NCBI RefSeq assembly: GCF_003171715.1
Contig: NZ_QGHL01000015.1
Location: 62,001-126,000, forward strand
DNA length: 64,000 bases
Direction: 5' to 3'
Source: Novosphingobium meiothermophilum
GTDB lineage: Bacteria > Pseudomonadota > Alphaproteobacteria > Sphingomonadales > Sphingomonadaceae
Below, in pieces: positions 18,521 to 35,373 of this stretch (position 1 is its first letter; each line of letters opens with the position of its first letter). The notes beneath the pieces are model-generated. The model was given only the letters and a program-made list of their open reading frames with translations, was not told the DNA's origin and ran no database searches. Position numbers and translations under genes: made by a program.

Positions 18521-19608
18521 GCGGGCTGAAGCCTGACCGTGCTGGGCAGTTCGTTGGCGCGCGGACGCAGCAGATACATTCTGGCAAAGTTGAAGGCAGC
18601 CCCTGCTGCGCCCGAAGCACGCAGCATCAGACCGGAAATGCCGCCCCGGCGCTTGCCTTCCTCGATCCTGCGGCTTGCGGCAAGCAGGCGGTCCATCGCC
18701 CGGCGGAAGCGCGGATCGTCGGTATCCAGCTCGACCGGGAACACCTGCCGACTGATCTGGGTGCAGATCGAGAACACGTTGTAGTCGTAGGTCTTGGGAT
18801 CAAGGCCAAGGGCCTGATGGAACACCGGCCGGGCATGATCGCGCACATACATCGTGGAATAGACCGCCAGCAGGAAGAAGCGGACCCACAGCTTGTTCAT
18901 GCCCCGCAACAGTTTGGGATCGGCACGCAGGAGCAGCGCAAAGGCTTCACCGTGCCGGAACTCGTCGTTGCACCAGCTTTCGAACCACTGGAAGATCGGG
19001 TGGAAGCGCAGGTGCGGATTGGCCGCAAGCTGGCGATAGATCGCGATATAGCGGGCATAGCCGATCTTTTCGGACAGATAGACCGAGTAGAAAATGAACT
19101 TCGGCTTGAAGTAGTGGTATTTCTTGGCCTTGGTCAGAAAGCCCAGATCAATCCCGATGCCCGCATCCTTGAGCGCTTCGTTGATGAAGCCGGCGTGGCG
19201 GCTTTCATCGCGCGCGAGCAGCTTGAACAGCAGCTTCATGTCGGGGTTCTTGGTGCGCCGGGCCATTTCGGCATAGAGGATGCAGCCGGAAAACTCGGAC
19301 GTGAGCGAACTGACCAGAAAATCGATGAACTCGGCACGCAGGGCCGGCTCCAGACCTTCGATGATCCCGGCAAAGCTGCCCTCGCGCTTGAAATGCTTCT
19401 TGTTGGGATCGCTGACCATTTCGGCCATCAGCTCGTCCCACTCCTTGCGCACCGGCGAGACATCGATGGAATCGAGCGCGGCAAAATCGGTCGTGTAGAA
19501 GCGCGGGCTGAGCACGGTCTCGTGCTTGACCATCTCATGGACGTCGGGCTTTTCGGCCATCATGGCGTCAAGCTCAGGGTGGGCCGCAATTGCGGTGTGC
19601 GCGTTCAT
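18514..19608 (-). CDS. acsF: Aerobic Mg-protoporphyrin IX monomethyl ester cyclase
   Basis: A 364-residue diiron oxidative cyclase that forms ring E of bacteriochlorophyll using O2. The diiron ligands appear in [22 protein letters not shown] and NDEFRHGEA. Its presence, with no bchE (oxygen-independent cyclase) in the cluster, fits an obligately aerobic phototroph. The start overlaps the preceding small ORF as ATGA. Confidence 0.96.
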   Translation of the reverse strand: MNAHTAIAAHPELDAMMAEKPDVHEMVKHETVLSPRFYTTDFAALDSIDVSPVRKEWDELMAEMVSDPNKKHFKREGSFAGIIEGLEPALRAEFIDFLVSSLTSEFSGCILYAEMARRTKNPDMKLLFKLLARDESRHAGFINEALKDAGIGIDLGFLTKAKKYHYFKPKFIFYSVYLSEKIGYARYIAIYRQLAANPHLRFHPIFQWFESWCNDEFRHGEAFALLLRADPKLLRGMNKLWVRFFLLAVYSTMYVRDHARPVFHQALGLDPKTYDYNVFSICTQISRQVFPVELDTDDPRFRRAMDRLLAASRRIEEGKRRGGISGLMLRASGAAGAAFNFARMYLLRPRANELPSTVRLQPAW

Positions 19609-19895
19609 TTCAGGCTCCCAGGATTGAAGCTGACTTCATAGAGTTCGGTCAGGCCGAGATAGGCGATCAGCCGGGTCCAGCCGCGCAGCAGGGGGCCTGC
19701 GCGCACCACGGTTGCCATGCGTTCGATCACCGCGCTCTGGCCAAAGGCAACGCGAATGGGATCGCCGTGAACGAACACGCGATCGCCGGGATGGACGGGA
19801 AGGTCGCCTTCCAGTTCGACATGCGCATGAAAGTGCGCCTCGCTCTGCTCCACCGCGATCCGGCAGGGAACGTCAAAGGCGTGGCGGGCCATCAT
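19605..19895 (-). CDS. Conserved PGC small protein of unknown function
   Basis: A 96-residue protein without signal peptide or membrane helix. It is overlapped at both ends (ATGA) by puhC and acsF, so it is certainly translated as part of the operon. The sequence resembles an antiparallel beta fold ([35 protein letters not shown]). I do not recognise a named family. A small unnamed gene at this puhC-acsF position occurs in other sphingomonad clusters, which suggests a role in photocomplex assembly or cyclase function. Confidence 0.75.
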   Translation of the reverse strand: MMARHAFDVPCRIAVEQSEAHFHAHVELEGDLPVHPGDRVFVHGDPIRVAFGQSAVIERMATVVRAGPLLRGWTRLIAYLGLTELYEVSFNPGSLK

Positions 19896-20386
19896 GCACC
19901 TGCACCTTTGGCCGGGGTTTTCAGAAACTGCATGAAGGCCGCACGGTTGTCTGGTCCGAACGATCCCAGTTCCACCGAACGACCGGTAGCCGGATCAAGC
20001 AGCGATAGCGAACCGTTCTGCCACAGGGCCAGTTCGAAGGGGGCTTCCTGTCCCACCCCGCGCATCTTGCGTTCGCGGGCCATGCCGCGCATCACGCCGC
20101 GCACGAAGCCGCCGCCATCGTTCTCGCCCATTAGGACGGCGAGTGTTTGCCCACTGTCGGCATCCTCAACCACAACCGCGCCATCGCTCCGGTCGCTGAA
20201 GGTGAGGTGGCGGATCTCGACGGCGGCGATCCCGGCGCTTGCCCGTTCCGCCGAAGGCACTGCCTCGCGGTTGAGCACGCCAGTCTGCACCAGCGCGGTC
20301 AGCACCAAGGTTGTGGCAACGAGGGCGCCGGCAAGCATCAGCGCGGGCCGCGGGACGGTCTCGTCGTGCTTGTGGACAAGGCTCAT
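19892..20386 (-). CDS. puhC: Photosynthetic complex assembly protein PuhC
   Basis: A 164-residue protein with one N-terminal membrane anchor (about residues 16-38) and a periplasmic domain ending in a GSFGPDNRAAFMQFL segment typical of PuhC. The start is taken at MSLVHKHDE, which overlaps the puhB stop as ATGA; the open frame upstream is spurious. PuhC is needed for normal LH1 and reaction-centre levels in Rhodobacter. Confidence 0.9.
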   Translation of the reverse strand: MSLVHKHDETVPRPALMLAGALVATTLVLTALVQTGVLNREAVPSAERASAGIAAVEIRHLTFSDRSDGAVVVEDADSGQTLAVLMGENDGGGFVRGVMRGMARERKMRGVGQEAPFELALWQNGSLSLLDPATGRSVELGSFGPDNRAAFMQFLKTPAKGAGA

Positions 20387-21006
20387 GCCGCGGCTCCCTG
20401 AAGGCCATGCGCGGCTGTCGGCGCGGGCCTTAATGCAGCGGCCACGGCCTCGTTGGGCACGACTGCGGCACAAGCCCTTGCGAGAATGGCCGCAACATTG
20501 GCCGCATCGGGAAGCGCCCGCAGCATCGGCTGCGGCTTTGCCAGTTGCCACGGCCGTGCGTGCGGCCAGAGCATGGCATAGCCAAGCCGGTGGCGTCCGG
20601 TCGGAACCAGCGCAATATCGCCATATCCGGCGGGCAAGGCGCGCAGGTCAGCCGAACCGATCAAGGCAAGCGGCAGGTTGATGCACTTGTTGAGCGCCAC
20701 TCCGATGCGCAGGACGACGCGGCGGTTGGTGATGGTATAGACCGTCGTGCGTGCCACGAGCACCGCGAACAGCGCCAGCAGGCCCTGTGTCAGCACACCG
20801 CCCGCAATGGCCGCAGCGGCGGCAACCAGCTTTCCGGTGGCAAGGCCATAGATCGCGAGGGCCGCGAAATAGGCACTCACCCACCGGGTGTGCAGGGCGC
20901 TGCGGGCAAAGTTGCGCCATTCGGGCGAACCTTGCCAGAGGATGTGCTCGCCTGCCGGGAGCTGGCCCGGCAGGCCGCGGATCGGCTCGTGGTCGTATTC
21001 GGTCAC
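20383..21006 (-). CDS. puhB: Photosynthetic complex assembly protein PuhB
   Basis: A 207-residue protein with two to three hydrophobic helices and a bacterial PH-like segment (TTVYTITNRRVVLRIGVAL). PuhB acts as a reaction-centre assembly factor together with PuhA. The opening HEPIRGLPGQLPAGEHILWQG is characteristic. It overlaps puhA and puhC by four bases each. Confidence 0.93.
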   Translation of the reverse strand: MTEYDHEPIRGLPGQLPAGEHILWQGSPEWRNFARSALHTRWVSAYFAALAIYGLATGKLVAAAAAIAGGVLTQGLLALFAVLVARTTVYTITNRRVVLRIGVALNKCINLPLALIGSADLRALPAGYGDIALVPTGRHRLGYAMLWPHARPWQLAKPQPMLRALPDAANVAAILARACAAVVPNEAVAAALRPAPTAAHGLQGAAA

Positions 21007-21767
21007 ACCAATGGCTCCAGACGGTCTTCGTTGGCGTAGAGATAGCCGGTGCCGAAGTAGGCAACGGTGCGCTCTTCCTCGTAGCGGGTGATCTCGCCCG
21101 GATTGGCGGGGAAGGGTGCGTTGGCGAAATCAGCCGCATTGATCGCGTTGATGATGACCGCGTTCCTGCGCACCACAGCCATCGGCATGGGGGCAAGCAC
21201 GGTCCGGCTGCCGGTATCGACCGCGAGGTAGCGGACCATGTGTTCGGCCCGGTCAACCCACAGATCGGTGACAACCCCGGCCTTCAGCCCATCGGCCCCG
21301 TAAACCGGAAGTCCGCGCGGATCGGTGCTGGCGCTCGCCACGCTGATTTCGGGCACTGCGCCCATGGGCACGATACGCGGATTGCCATGCGCGTCGATAT
21401 CCGGCCACTTGGCGCGCTCCGCATAGGAACCGGGGCCGACGCCTGCCTCGAACACGTTGCCGATGGGCGAATAGGGCGCGCCGCCGAAGTTCTCGCGGCG
21501 CTTGGCCTTGATCTCGAAGGGATCGCGGCTGCCATTGGGAAACGAGACCTTGCCCTTGCCGAAGGGGAGGATGAAGGTTTTCGGGGCAGCGGTGGAAAGC
21601 GGCCCGCCCTCGCTGTCAGGGATGCCGGTCATGGCGTCTTCCAGCGGATAGCCTTCCCGGCGGTCCTCGCGGCGCAGCCAGAAGACAAGGGCGATGAAGA
21701 AGCCGATGAAAGTGATCATCGCGATCTGTGCGGCATCGATCGTGCCGACAATATTGCCGTAGTTCAT
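21003..21767 (-). CDS. puhA: Photosynthetic reaction centre H subunit
   Basis: A 254-residue protein with a single N-terminal transmembrane helix (about 12-32, ending in the stop-transfer RREDRREGYPLE) and a cytoplasmic PRC-barrel domain. The H subunit caps PufLM and guides protons to the secondary quinone. The open frame extends upstream, but MNYGNIVGTIDAAQIA is the expected start. A 34-bp gap separates it from lhaA. Confidence 0.96.
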   Translation of the reverse strand: MNYGNIVGTIDAAQIAMITFIGFFIALVFWLRREDRREGYPLEDAMTGIPDSEGGPLSTAAPKTFILPFGKGKVSFPNGSRDPFEIKAKRRENFGGAPYSPIGNVFEAGVGPGSYAERAKWPDIDAHGNPRIVPMGAVPEISVASASTDPRGLPVYGADGLKAGVVTDLWVDRAEHMVRYLAVDTGSRTVLAPMPMAVVRRNAVIINAINAADFANAPFPANPGEITRYEEERTVAYFGTGYLYANEDRLEPLV

Positions 21768-21801
21768 GATGGTGTCCTTCCCGATTGCATGTGGCCCGGT
21801 C

Positions 21802-23240
21802 TCATGTGGGAAACTCCGTAAGTCCGAAGCGATTGCCGCCAGCGCCATTGCCTGCATCCCGGGCGGCAGCCGGGGTCTGTCCCACCAGCGGGCCGAGCAC
21901 GACGAGCGTGGCGAGCAGCAGGAAGATTTCGACGATGTAGATCGTGGCATAGCCGGTGCTGCGGTGGGCCAGCGTATCACCAAGGCCATGCGCCACGGCG
22001 ATGCCGGAAAGCAGATCGCGCAGCACCCCGCCCATGGCGATGGCAAGACCCGCAAAGGTTGTCTGCACCGCGCCCCAGGCGCCCAGTGCAAGACCCGCCG
22101 TCTTGCTGTCGGCCAGCGCCATGGCGGTTGTCAGCGTGCCGACTAGAAACAGCCCCGCACCCGTGCCGATCAGCATCGCGCCCAGCGCCAGCGCCAGCGG
22201 ACTGCCCAGCGGTGCGGCAAAGATCACCAGCAGGAAGGCGGCAATGCCGATCACGCCGCCATATCCGGCGATGCGAAGGGCCTCCACACCGCGCGAAAGC
22301 CAGCGCGCGGAAAGCGCGAATGCCACCAGCGCGCCCAGCGCCCATGCGCCCGTAAGGCCGGTTGTTGCCCCCACCGAAAGGCCCAGAATCTCGCCGCCAT
22401 AGGGTTCGAGCAGCGCATCCTGCATGGCAAAGGCAGTGGCGCCAAGGCCCACCGCGGTCAGCAGCCTCATGGTCACGGGCTGTGCGGTAAATGCTTGCCA
22501 TACTTCGGCAAAGGCGGGGCGGTGGGTTTCGGGCGAAGCGATGGCGGGCTGGCGGGCTTCCTGCTTCCACAGCGCAACGAGGTTCAGGACGAAAGTGAGA
22601 ACCGCCGCGCCCTGGATGACCTGAACCAGCCGGGTGGGGCTGAAATCGGCAAGAAGGCTGCCGATCACCAGCGATGCCAGCATCATGCCGGCCAGCAATG
22701 CCAGATAAAGAAGGGAAACTGCGCGGGGACGGTGTTCCTCGTCAACCAGATCGCCCGTCAGGGCAAGCCCGGCGGTCTGGGTGGTGTGCATCCCGAAACC
22801 GGCGAGAAGGAAGGCGAACGAACTGGCGATCACGCCGACCGCGAAAAGCTCTGGCCGTGCCATGAGCAGCAGCGCGAACGGCATGATGGCAAGGCCGCCG
22901 AACTGCATCAGCGTGCCGAACCAGATGTAGGGAACGCGCCGCCAGCCCAGAACGGAGCGGTGATTGTCCGAACGATGGCCGATCAGCGCGCGGAACGGCG
23001 CGGCGAGCAGGGGTATGCCGATCATCAGCGCCACGAGCCATGCCGGGATTCCCAGCTCGACGATCATCACCCGATTGAAGGTGCCGTTCAGCAGGACCAT
23101 GGCCATGCCCACTGTCACCTGAAACAGCGACAGGCGCAGGAGGCGCGAAAGCGGCACCTCCTTGGTGGCCGCATCGGCAAAGGGCAGCCAGGTCATTGCC
23201 ACCCGGCTCCACTTTGCGGAAAAGGCCTGTCTCTGCTGCA

Positions 23241-23241
<1 letters not shown>
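21802..23241 (-). CDS. lhaA: Light-harvesting complex 1 assembly protein LhaA (PucC family)
   Basis: A 479-residue membrane protein of the PucC branch of the major facilitator superfamily, with about 12 helices. Motifs include LNGTFNRVMIVELGIPAWLV, RSDNHRSVLGWRRVP and QDALLEPYGG. LhaA helps insert bacteriochlorophyll and LH1 polypeptides around the reaction centre. The ATG shares its last base with the bchM stop (TGATG on the minus strand), which fixes the start. It sits in the standard bchM-lhaA-puhA order. Confidence 0.93.
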
Positions 23242-28461
<5,220 letters not shown>

Positions 28462-28472
<11 letters not shown>

Positions 28473-30051
28473 AGTGGGCCTTCGCATCATAGAGGGTGGC
28501 AAGGTCGATCTCTGACCGGCCCTGCGCGATGGCAAAGGCTTCGGTGTTGCGCCGGGCCTTGCCGCGAACGAAGAACGGGATTTTTTTCAGTTCCTTTTCG
28601 GCCTCGGCCGTCCAGACCGGAGCGGGATCGCCAGAAGGGGCTTCCATGACGCCAATGGCCGCCTCGCCTGTCTGCTCCGCAGCCGGATCGGCCTCGGCGC
28701 GGGTGTTGGCGTCTGCCCGCGCCTTGGCGTGGAGATGGGACGGCCCGGCTTCGTCCGAAAACTCGAAATCGTCGCGGAACATGGTGAGCAGATGCTCTTC
28801 CAGCCCCATGACGAGCGGGTGGACCCAGGTGTCGAAAATGACGTTCGCACCTTCGAAGCCCATTTGCGGGCTGTGCCGGGCCGGAAAGTCCTGCACGTGC
28901 ACAGGCGAGGAGATGACTGCGCACGGAATGCCGAAGCGCTTGGCGATATGGCGTTCCATCTGCGTGCCCAGCACCAGTTCGGGTGAGGCATTGAGGATCG
29001 CGTCCTCGACCAGCAGATGATCGTCGGTGATCAGCGGTTCGATGTCATAGAGCGCGGCGGCCTTGCGCATCTCGCGCGCAAACTCGCGGTTGTAGCAGCC
29101 AAGGCCGCACACTTCGAAGCCAAGCTCCTCATGCGCGATCCGGGCTGCGGCGATGGCATGTGTCGCATCGCCGAAGATGAAGACGCGCTTCCCGGTCAGA
29201 TAGGTCGAATCGACCGAACGGCTCCACCATGGCATGCGCGATGCGTGATCAGCGAGGGCGGCCCCTGCATCGACACCCGCCAGCGCTGCCACTTCCTCGA
29301 TGAATTCGCGGGTCGCGCCCACACCGATCGGCACTGTGCGGATGGCAGGCTGGGCAAGCGCCTGATCGAGCCAGCGCGCCGCCTCTGCGCCGATTTCGGG
29401 ATAAAGCACGATGTTGAAATCGGCCCGGCCAAGCGTGCGAATGTCATGCGGCGAAGCATCCAGCGGAGCAACGCAGTTCACGTCGATCCCCATCCGGTCC
29501 AGCAGGTTGCGGATCTCCGCCACGTCGTCGCGGTGCCGAAAACCGAGGGCGCAGGGGCCGAGCAGATTGACAAGCGGACGGCGATTGTCGCGCGGGGCGG
29601 GGCGCAGGTCGCGGTCGGTCAGTTCGCGCACCAGACGATAGAAGGTTTCGGCCGCGCCCCAGTTCTCCTTGCGCTGATAGCTGGGAAGCTCCAGCGGGAT
29701 GACAGGGCAGGGCAGGTCGAGCGCTTCGGCCAGCCCGGCTGGATCATCCTGAATCAGTTCTGCGGTGCACGAGGCGCCAACCAACAGGGCTTGCGGCAGG
29801 AAGCGGTCGAAGGCATCGCGCGCCGCGTTCTGGAAGAGGCTGGCCGTGTCCTTGCCCAGATCGCGCGCCTGAAATGTGGTGTAGGTGACGGGCGGGCGCT
29901 TGCCGCGCCGTTCGATCATGGTGAAGAGCAGGTCGGCGTAGGTATCGCCCTGAGGCGCATGAAGAACATAGTGCAGCCCGTTCATCGCGGTTGCCACGCG
30001 CATGGCGCCGACATGAGGCGGACCTTCGTATGTCCAGACCGCCAGCTGCAT
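28462..30051 (-). CDS. bchB: Light-independent protochlorophyllide reductase subunit BchB
   Basis: A 529-residue NifK-like subunit that, with BchN, reduces ring D of protochlorophyllide. Start [20 protein letters not shown] and motifs [13 protein letters not shown] and [15 protein letters not shown] are diagnostic. A variable Ala/Glu-rich linker (about 430-480) precedes the C-terminal light-independent reductase motif ([15 protein letters not shown]). Four bases separate it from bchN. Confidence 0.96.
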
Positions 30052-30055
30052 CGTC

Positions 30056-31897
<1,842 letters not shown>

Positions 31898-31930
31898 TCA
31901 AGGGGAAGACTACGCCTCACCGCAAGCAAG

Positions 31931-31948
31931 TGTCAATCTATCTTGACG
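31931..31948. promoter_or_regulatory. PpsR-type operator (imperfect), bchF/ppaA region
   Basis: TGTCAATCTATCTTGACG: the TGTCA-N8-TGAC arms of a CrtJ/PpsR site, with the final base G instead of A. It lies 55 bp from the bchF start and 44 bp (about four helical turns) from the second site, a spacing that allows cooperative binding. Confidence 0.7.
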
Positions 31949-31974
31949 ACAAATAAAAATGACATCTGAGGGTT

Positions 31975-31992
31975 TGTCAGCAACAATTTACA
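31975..31992. promoter_or_regulatory. PpsR-type operator, ppaA/bchF region
   Basis: TGTCAGCAACAATTTACA matches the TGT-N12-ACA consensus exactly. With the neighbouring site at 31931 it forms a pair in the 211-bp divergent promoter region and could control bchF leftward and ppaA rightward. Confidence 0.75.
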
Positions 31993-32067
31993 GGCGTAGG
32001 GTGATGTTCCCGAACAGAGTCGAAATATCGATGCGGCAGTCCGGGCGGCGCGTTCTTGCGCCCTCAC

Positions 32068-32084
32068 CAGACCGGAGGGGTCTG
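32068..32084 (+). promoter_or_regulatory. Hairpin presenting the ppaA ribosome binding site in its loop
   Basis: CAGACC-GGAGG-GGTCTG: a six-base-pair stem whose five-base loop is exactly the Shine-Dalgarno sequence, eight bases before the ppaA ATG (32087). It may tune translation of the antirepressor. A structural prediction only. Confidence 0.5.
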
Positions 32085-32086
32085 AC

Positions 32087-32992
32087 ATGGCAACTGTCTA
32101 TGGTAGTGGCTCGTCAAGACAGCGCGCTAAATCGTCCCGGCCGGGCGGTTCGGCGCTTGCGGCAAGTGGCATCGCTTCGATAGGGCTTGCGCGGGACGGG
32201 CCGAAATCGGTCAATGCCCTGATCGAAGAGCAGATTATACCACGGTTGCTGATGGCGCATTCTTCCGGCCTTTCGCGCCAGACTCTGGTCGGCGCAATCA
32301 CGGTCAGCCCGGCAGATGCGGCGGCCTTTGCCTCGCTCCCGCTGGAACTTGAAGCGGATGAGCTGTTCGCGATTGTCGAAGCGCTTCTTGGCAAAGGCGT
32401 ATCGGTCGAGTCGATCTTCGTGGATGTGCTCGCCCCTTCGGCGAGGCGGCTCGGCCAGCATTGGGAAGATGACGAGTGCGATTTTCTCGACGTCGCGATG
32501 GGTTTGTGGCGTCTTCAGGAGGTGATGAGGCAGGTTGCCTTGCGCTTTCCCTCGGAACTTTCGCTGACGGCCGCGGGGCGCAGCGCGCTGTTCACGCCCA
32601 TGCCCGGCGACGAACACGTGCTGGGCACCCTGATGGTCGAGGAGGTCTTTGCAAGGGCCGGATGGCAAACCGAGGCGCTTATCAAGCCTAAGCGCAAGGA
32701 ACTGCTGCAAATTGTTGCCGAACGCCACTTTGATGTCATCGGCTTGACCATCAGTTGCGATTGTCCTAACGGCGCGATTACTGACCTAATTTCCTCGATG
32801 CGCGGCATTTCGCGCTCGCCGAAAGTCAAGGTTCTGATCGGTGGTCGAATGGTGAATGCCAATCCGGAAATCGTGGATGAAGTGGGGGCTGATGGCACGG
32901 CGGTGGATGCGCGGGCCGTGCTTTCGCTTGCCGAATCGCTTGTCCGGGATGCTGAACTTTCCGATTCCCGCTCCGCTTCTCGCCTCTTTTAG
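32087..32992 (+). CDS. ppaA: B12-binding antirepressor PpaA/AerR
   Basis: A 301-residue regulator. Residues about 45-160 form the helical cap domain and about 165-285 the cobalamin-binding Rossmann domain with the base-off ligand motif DEHVLG (His177). In Rhodobacter, AerR/PpaA binds cobalamin and modulates PpsR/CrtJ repression of photosynthesis genes. Here it directly precedes ppsR, as usual. The start is supported by GGAGG eight bases upstream. Expression probably depends on the PpsR sites at 31931-31992. Confidence 0.93.
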   Translation: MATVYGSGSSRQRAKSSRPGGSALAASGIASIGLARDGPKSVNALIEEQIIPRLLMAHSSGLSRQTLVGAITVSPADAAAFASLPLELEADELFAIVEALLGKGVSVESIFVDVLAPSARRLGQHWEDDECDFLDVAMGLWRLQEVMRQVALRFPSELSLTAAGRSALFTPMPGDEHVLGTLMVEEVFARAGWQTEALIKPKRKELLQIVAERHFDVIGLTISCDCPNGAITDLISSMRGISRSPKVKVLIGGRMVNANPEIVDEVGADGTAVDARAVLSLAESLVRDAELSDSRSASRLF

Positions 32993-33004
32993 CCGGGGCG
33001 AGTG

Positions 33005-34420
33005 ATGCCCGCCCGCAAGAACGCGCTAGAGGGAAAGCTTCCCTTTTCCAGCCCGCACCAGCATTTCGAAGAGATCGACATCCAGGCCGTAACACGTCTG
33101 GCGATGGTCGCGGGTGATCTCGTTCTCGTGATCGATCAGGTGGGGCGGATTGTCGATCTTGCTGCCAATCCGGCTGAGTTTCCCGATGCCCGCCAGTGGC
33201 TTGGCAAGGACTGGATCGATACGGTTTCGGTCGAGAGCAAGGCGAAGGTTATGGAAATGCTGGCCAATGCCCGCAAGGGCGTGACCCAGCACTGGAGGCA
33301 GGTGAACCAGATCACCGGCGATGGTCAGGTGCCTGTCCGTTTCGTCGTCGTCAGCATCGGCGGGCAAAGCCTCGCCTTCGGGCGCGACATGCGCGATGCG
33401 GCGGCGCTTCAGCAGCGGGTCCTTCAGGCGCAGCAGTCGCTCGAACGCGATTACCTGCGCCTGCGCCAGCTCGAAGCGCGCTATCGGATGCTGTTCGAGC
33501 AGACCGAGGAGCCGGTGCTCATCATCGAGGCAGACAGTTTCCGCATCCGCGAGGCCAATCATGCCGCGCACAGCCTGTTCCATGCCAAGCCCGGATCCTT
33601 GCAGGGCGGCAAGCTGACCGCCCTGTTCGCCAAGCCCTCGCGCGAGAGTCTGATTGCCTTTCTCGGCTCAGCGCTGGTCACCAATTCCCTGCAACCGATC
33701 GTGGCAGAACCCCTTGACGGGCGCCGCTCGGTTTCGATTTCGGCGAGCGGTTTCCGCGAAAGAGGCGGGCAGTATCTGCTCGTCCGGATCGCCGGGGTCA
33801 GCGGCGTATCCGAACATTCTTCGGATGCGACGCTCGACGTGGTCGAGACCATGCCCGATGCTTTCGTGCTGACCGATCAGCGGATGCAGATACAGGCAGC
33901 CAATGCTGCATTCGTCGAACTGGTTTCTGCTGCCAGTCTTGACCAGCTGCGCGGGCGCTCGCTGGGCGAGTTTGTCGGGCGGCCGGGCATCGACCTCGAT
34001 CTGATCGAGGGGCAACTTGCCAAGCATGATGTTGCCCGCAATGTCAGCACAGTCATTGGCGCGACCGATGGTTTCGAGGGCGAACCGGTGGAACTTTCCG
34101 CTGTGCGCACCGGCGGGGAGCAGCCATTCTACGGGTTCGTGATCCGTCCGATCGGCCGACGGCTGCGCGACCTGCCAACCCCTGGCGACGCACCGCGCTC
34201 GGTCGAGCAGTTGACCGAACTTGTCGGGCGGATGTCGCTGCGCGACATCGTGCGCGAGTCGACCGATCTGATCGAGCGCCTGTGCATCGAAGCGGCTCTG
34301 GAATACACGTCGAATAACCGCGCTTCCGCCGCGGAAATCCTTGGCCTGAGCCGTCAGAGCCTCTATTCCAAGCTGCATCGCTACGGCCTTGGCAACATGG
34401 CTGACAGCGTGGACATCTAG
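33005..34420 (+). CDS. ppsR: Photosynthesis repressor PpsR/CrtJ
   Basis: A 471-residue transcription factor: an N-terminal PAS domain, a glutamine-rich helical linker (about 135-165, LQQRVLQAQQSLERDYL), two further PAS domains, and a Fis-type helix-turn-helix (ASAAEILGLSRQSLYSKLHR). It represses bch, crt and puf genes by binding TGT-N12-ACA. The only cysteine is Cys427 in the DNA-binding region; the PAS-region cysteine used for an intramolecular disulfide in Rhodobacter is missing. GTG at 33002 is an alternative start one codon upstream. Confidence 0.95.
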   Translation: MPARKNALEGKLPFSSPHQHFEEIDIQAVTRLAMVAGDLVLVIDQVGRIVDLAANPAEFPDARQWLGKDWIDTVSVESKAKVMEMLANARKGVTQHWRQVNQITGDGQVPVRFVVVSIGGQSLAFGRDMRDAAALQQRVLQAQQSLERDYLRLRQLEARYRMLFEQTEEPVLIIEADSFRIREANHAAHSLFHAKPGSLQGGKLTALFAKPSRESLIAFLGSALVTNSLQPIVAEPLDGRRSVSISASGFRERGGQYLLVRIAGVSGVSEHSSDATLDVVETMPDAFVLTDQRMQIQAANAAFVELVSAASLDQLRGRSLGEFVGRPGIDLDLIEGQLAKHDVARNVSTVIGATDGFEGEPVELSAVRTGGEQPFYGFVIRPIGRRLRDLPTPGDAPRSVEQLTELVGRMSLRDIVRESTDLIERLCIEAALEYTSNNRASAAEILGLSRQSLYSKLHRYGLGNMADSVDI

Positions 34421-34423
34421 AAG

Positions 34424-34441
34424 TGTCAATTTGATTTGACG
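34424..34441. promoter_or_regulatory. PpsR-type operator (imperfect) upstream of bchG
   Basis: TGTCAATTTGATTTGACG, same TGTCA-N8-TGACG form as the 31931 site. It begins four bases after the ppsR stop and 47 bp before the bchG ATG, suggesting an independent promoter for bchG-bchP that PpsR controls. Confidence 0.7.
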
Positions 34442-34470
34442 CCTTTGTCCGATGGGCATAGGCTTCGGTC

Positions 34471-35373
34471 ATGGCGCGATCGACAGTCTCGACTGGGATG
34501 ACGCCGCCTCCGGCGGCTCGCGACGTGTTGGAACTTCTCAAGCCGATCACCTGGTTCCCGCCGATGTGGGCGCTGCTTTGCGGTGTGGTTTCCTCAGGCG
34601 TTTCGCCACTTTCGCGCTGGACTTTCCTGCTCGCCGGAATTGCCCTGACCGGCCCGCTTGTCTGCGGGACGAGCCAGGCGGTGAACGACTGGTTCGACCG
34701 CCACGTGGATGCGATCAATGAACCCGCCCGCCCCATTCCTTCGGGGCGGATTGCCGGGCGCTGGGGGCTTTACATTGCCATCATCTGGACGGTGATCTCG
34801 CTGGCGGTGGCAGCGTTCACCGGCAAATGGGTGCTGATCGCCACGGTGTTCGGGCTGGCCTGCGCATGGGCCTACAGTGCGCCGCCATTCCGTTTCAAGA
34901 CCAGCGGCTGGCTCGGTCCGGCGGTTGTTGCGCTGACCTATGAAGGCTTGAGCTGGTTCACGGGCGCTGCCGTCATGGCAGGGGCGCTGCCTTCCGCGCC
35001 TATCATCGTGATCCTTGCGCTCTACAGTTTCGGTGCACACGGGATCATGACCCTGAACGACTTCAAGGCCGTTGAAGGAGACCGCGCCACGGGGCTGCGC
35101 TCCCTGCCAGTGGTTCTGGGGGAGAGGCCTGCCGCCCTTCTGGCCAGCGCGGTCATGGCGGCGCCGCAAGTCGTTGTCATCGTGCTGATGGTGCTTTGGG
35201 GGCACCGGGCATCGGCCGTGGCGATTGCGATTCTGCTGGGTATCCAGCTTGCACTCATGCCGCGGCTTGTTTCGGCGCCTGCGAAGAATGCCCCCTGGTA
35301 TAATGCAACCGGCGTTTCCTCTTACGTGCTCGGCATGATGGCGGCGGCCCTTGGTCTTGGAGGATATGTGTGA
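34471..35373 (+). CDS. bchG: Bacteriochlorophyll synthase (geranylgeranyl transferase)
   Basis: A 300-residue UbiA-type prenyltransferase with about eight helices. The polyprenyl diphosphate site is NDWFDRHVDAINEPARPIPSG-like, with a second acidic motif NDFKAVEGDRATGLRSLP. It esterifies bacteriochlorophyllide with geranylgeraniol or phytol. Its stop overlaps the next start by one base. Confidence 0.95.
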   Translation: MARSTVSTGMTPPPAARDVLELLKPITWFPPMWALLCGVVSSGVSPLSRWTFLLAGIALTGPLVCGTSQAVNDWFDRHVDAINEPARPIPSGRIAGRWGLYIAIIWTVISLAVAAFTGKWVLIATVFGLACAWAYSAPPFRFKTSGWLGPAVVALTYEGLSWFTGAAVMAGALPSAPIIVILALYSFGAHGIMTLNDFKAVEGDRATGLRSLPVVLGERPAALLASAVMAAPQVVVIVLMVLWGHRASAVAIAILLGIQLALMPRLVSAPAKNAPWYNATGVSSYVLGMMAAALGLGGYV

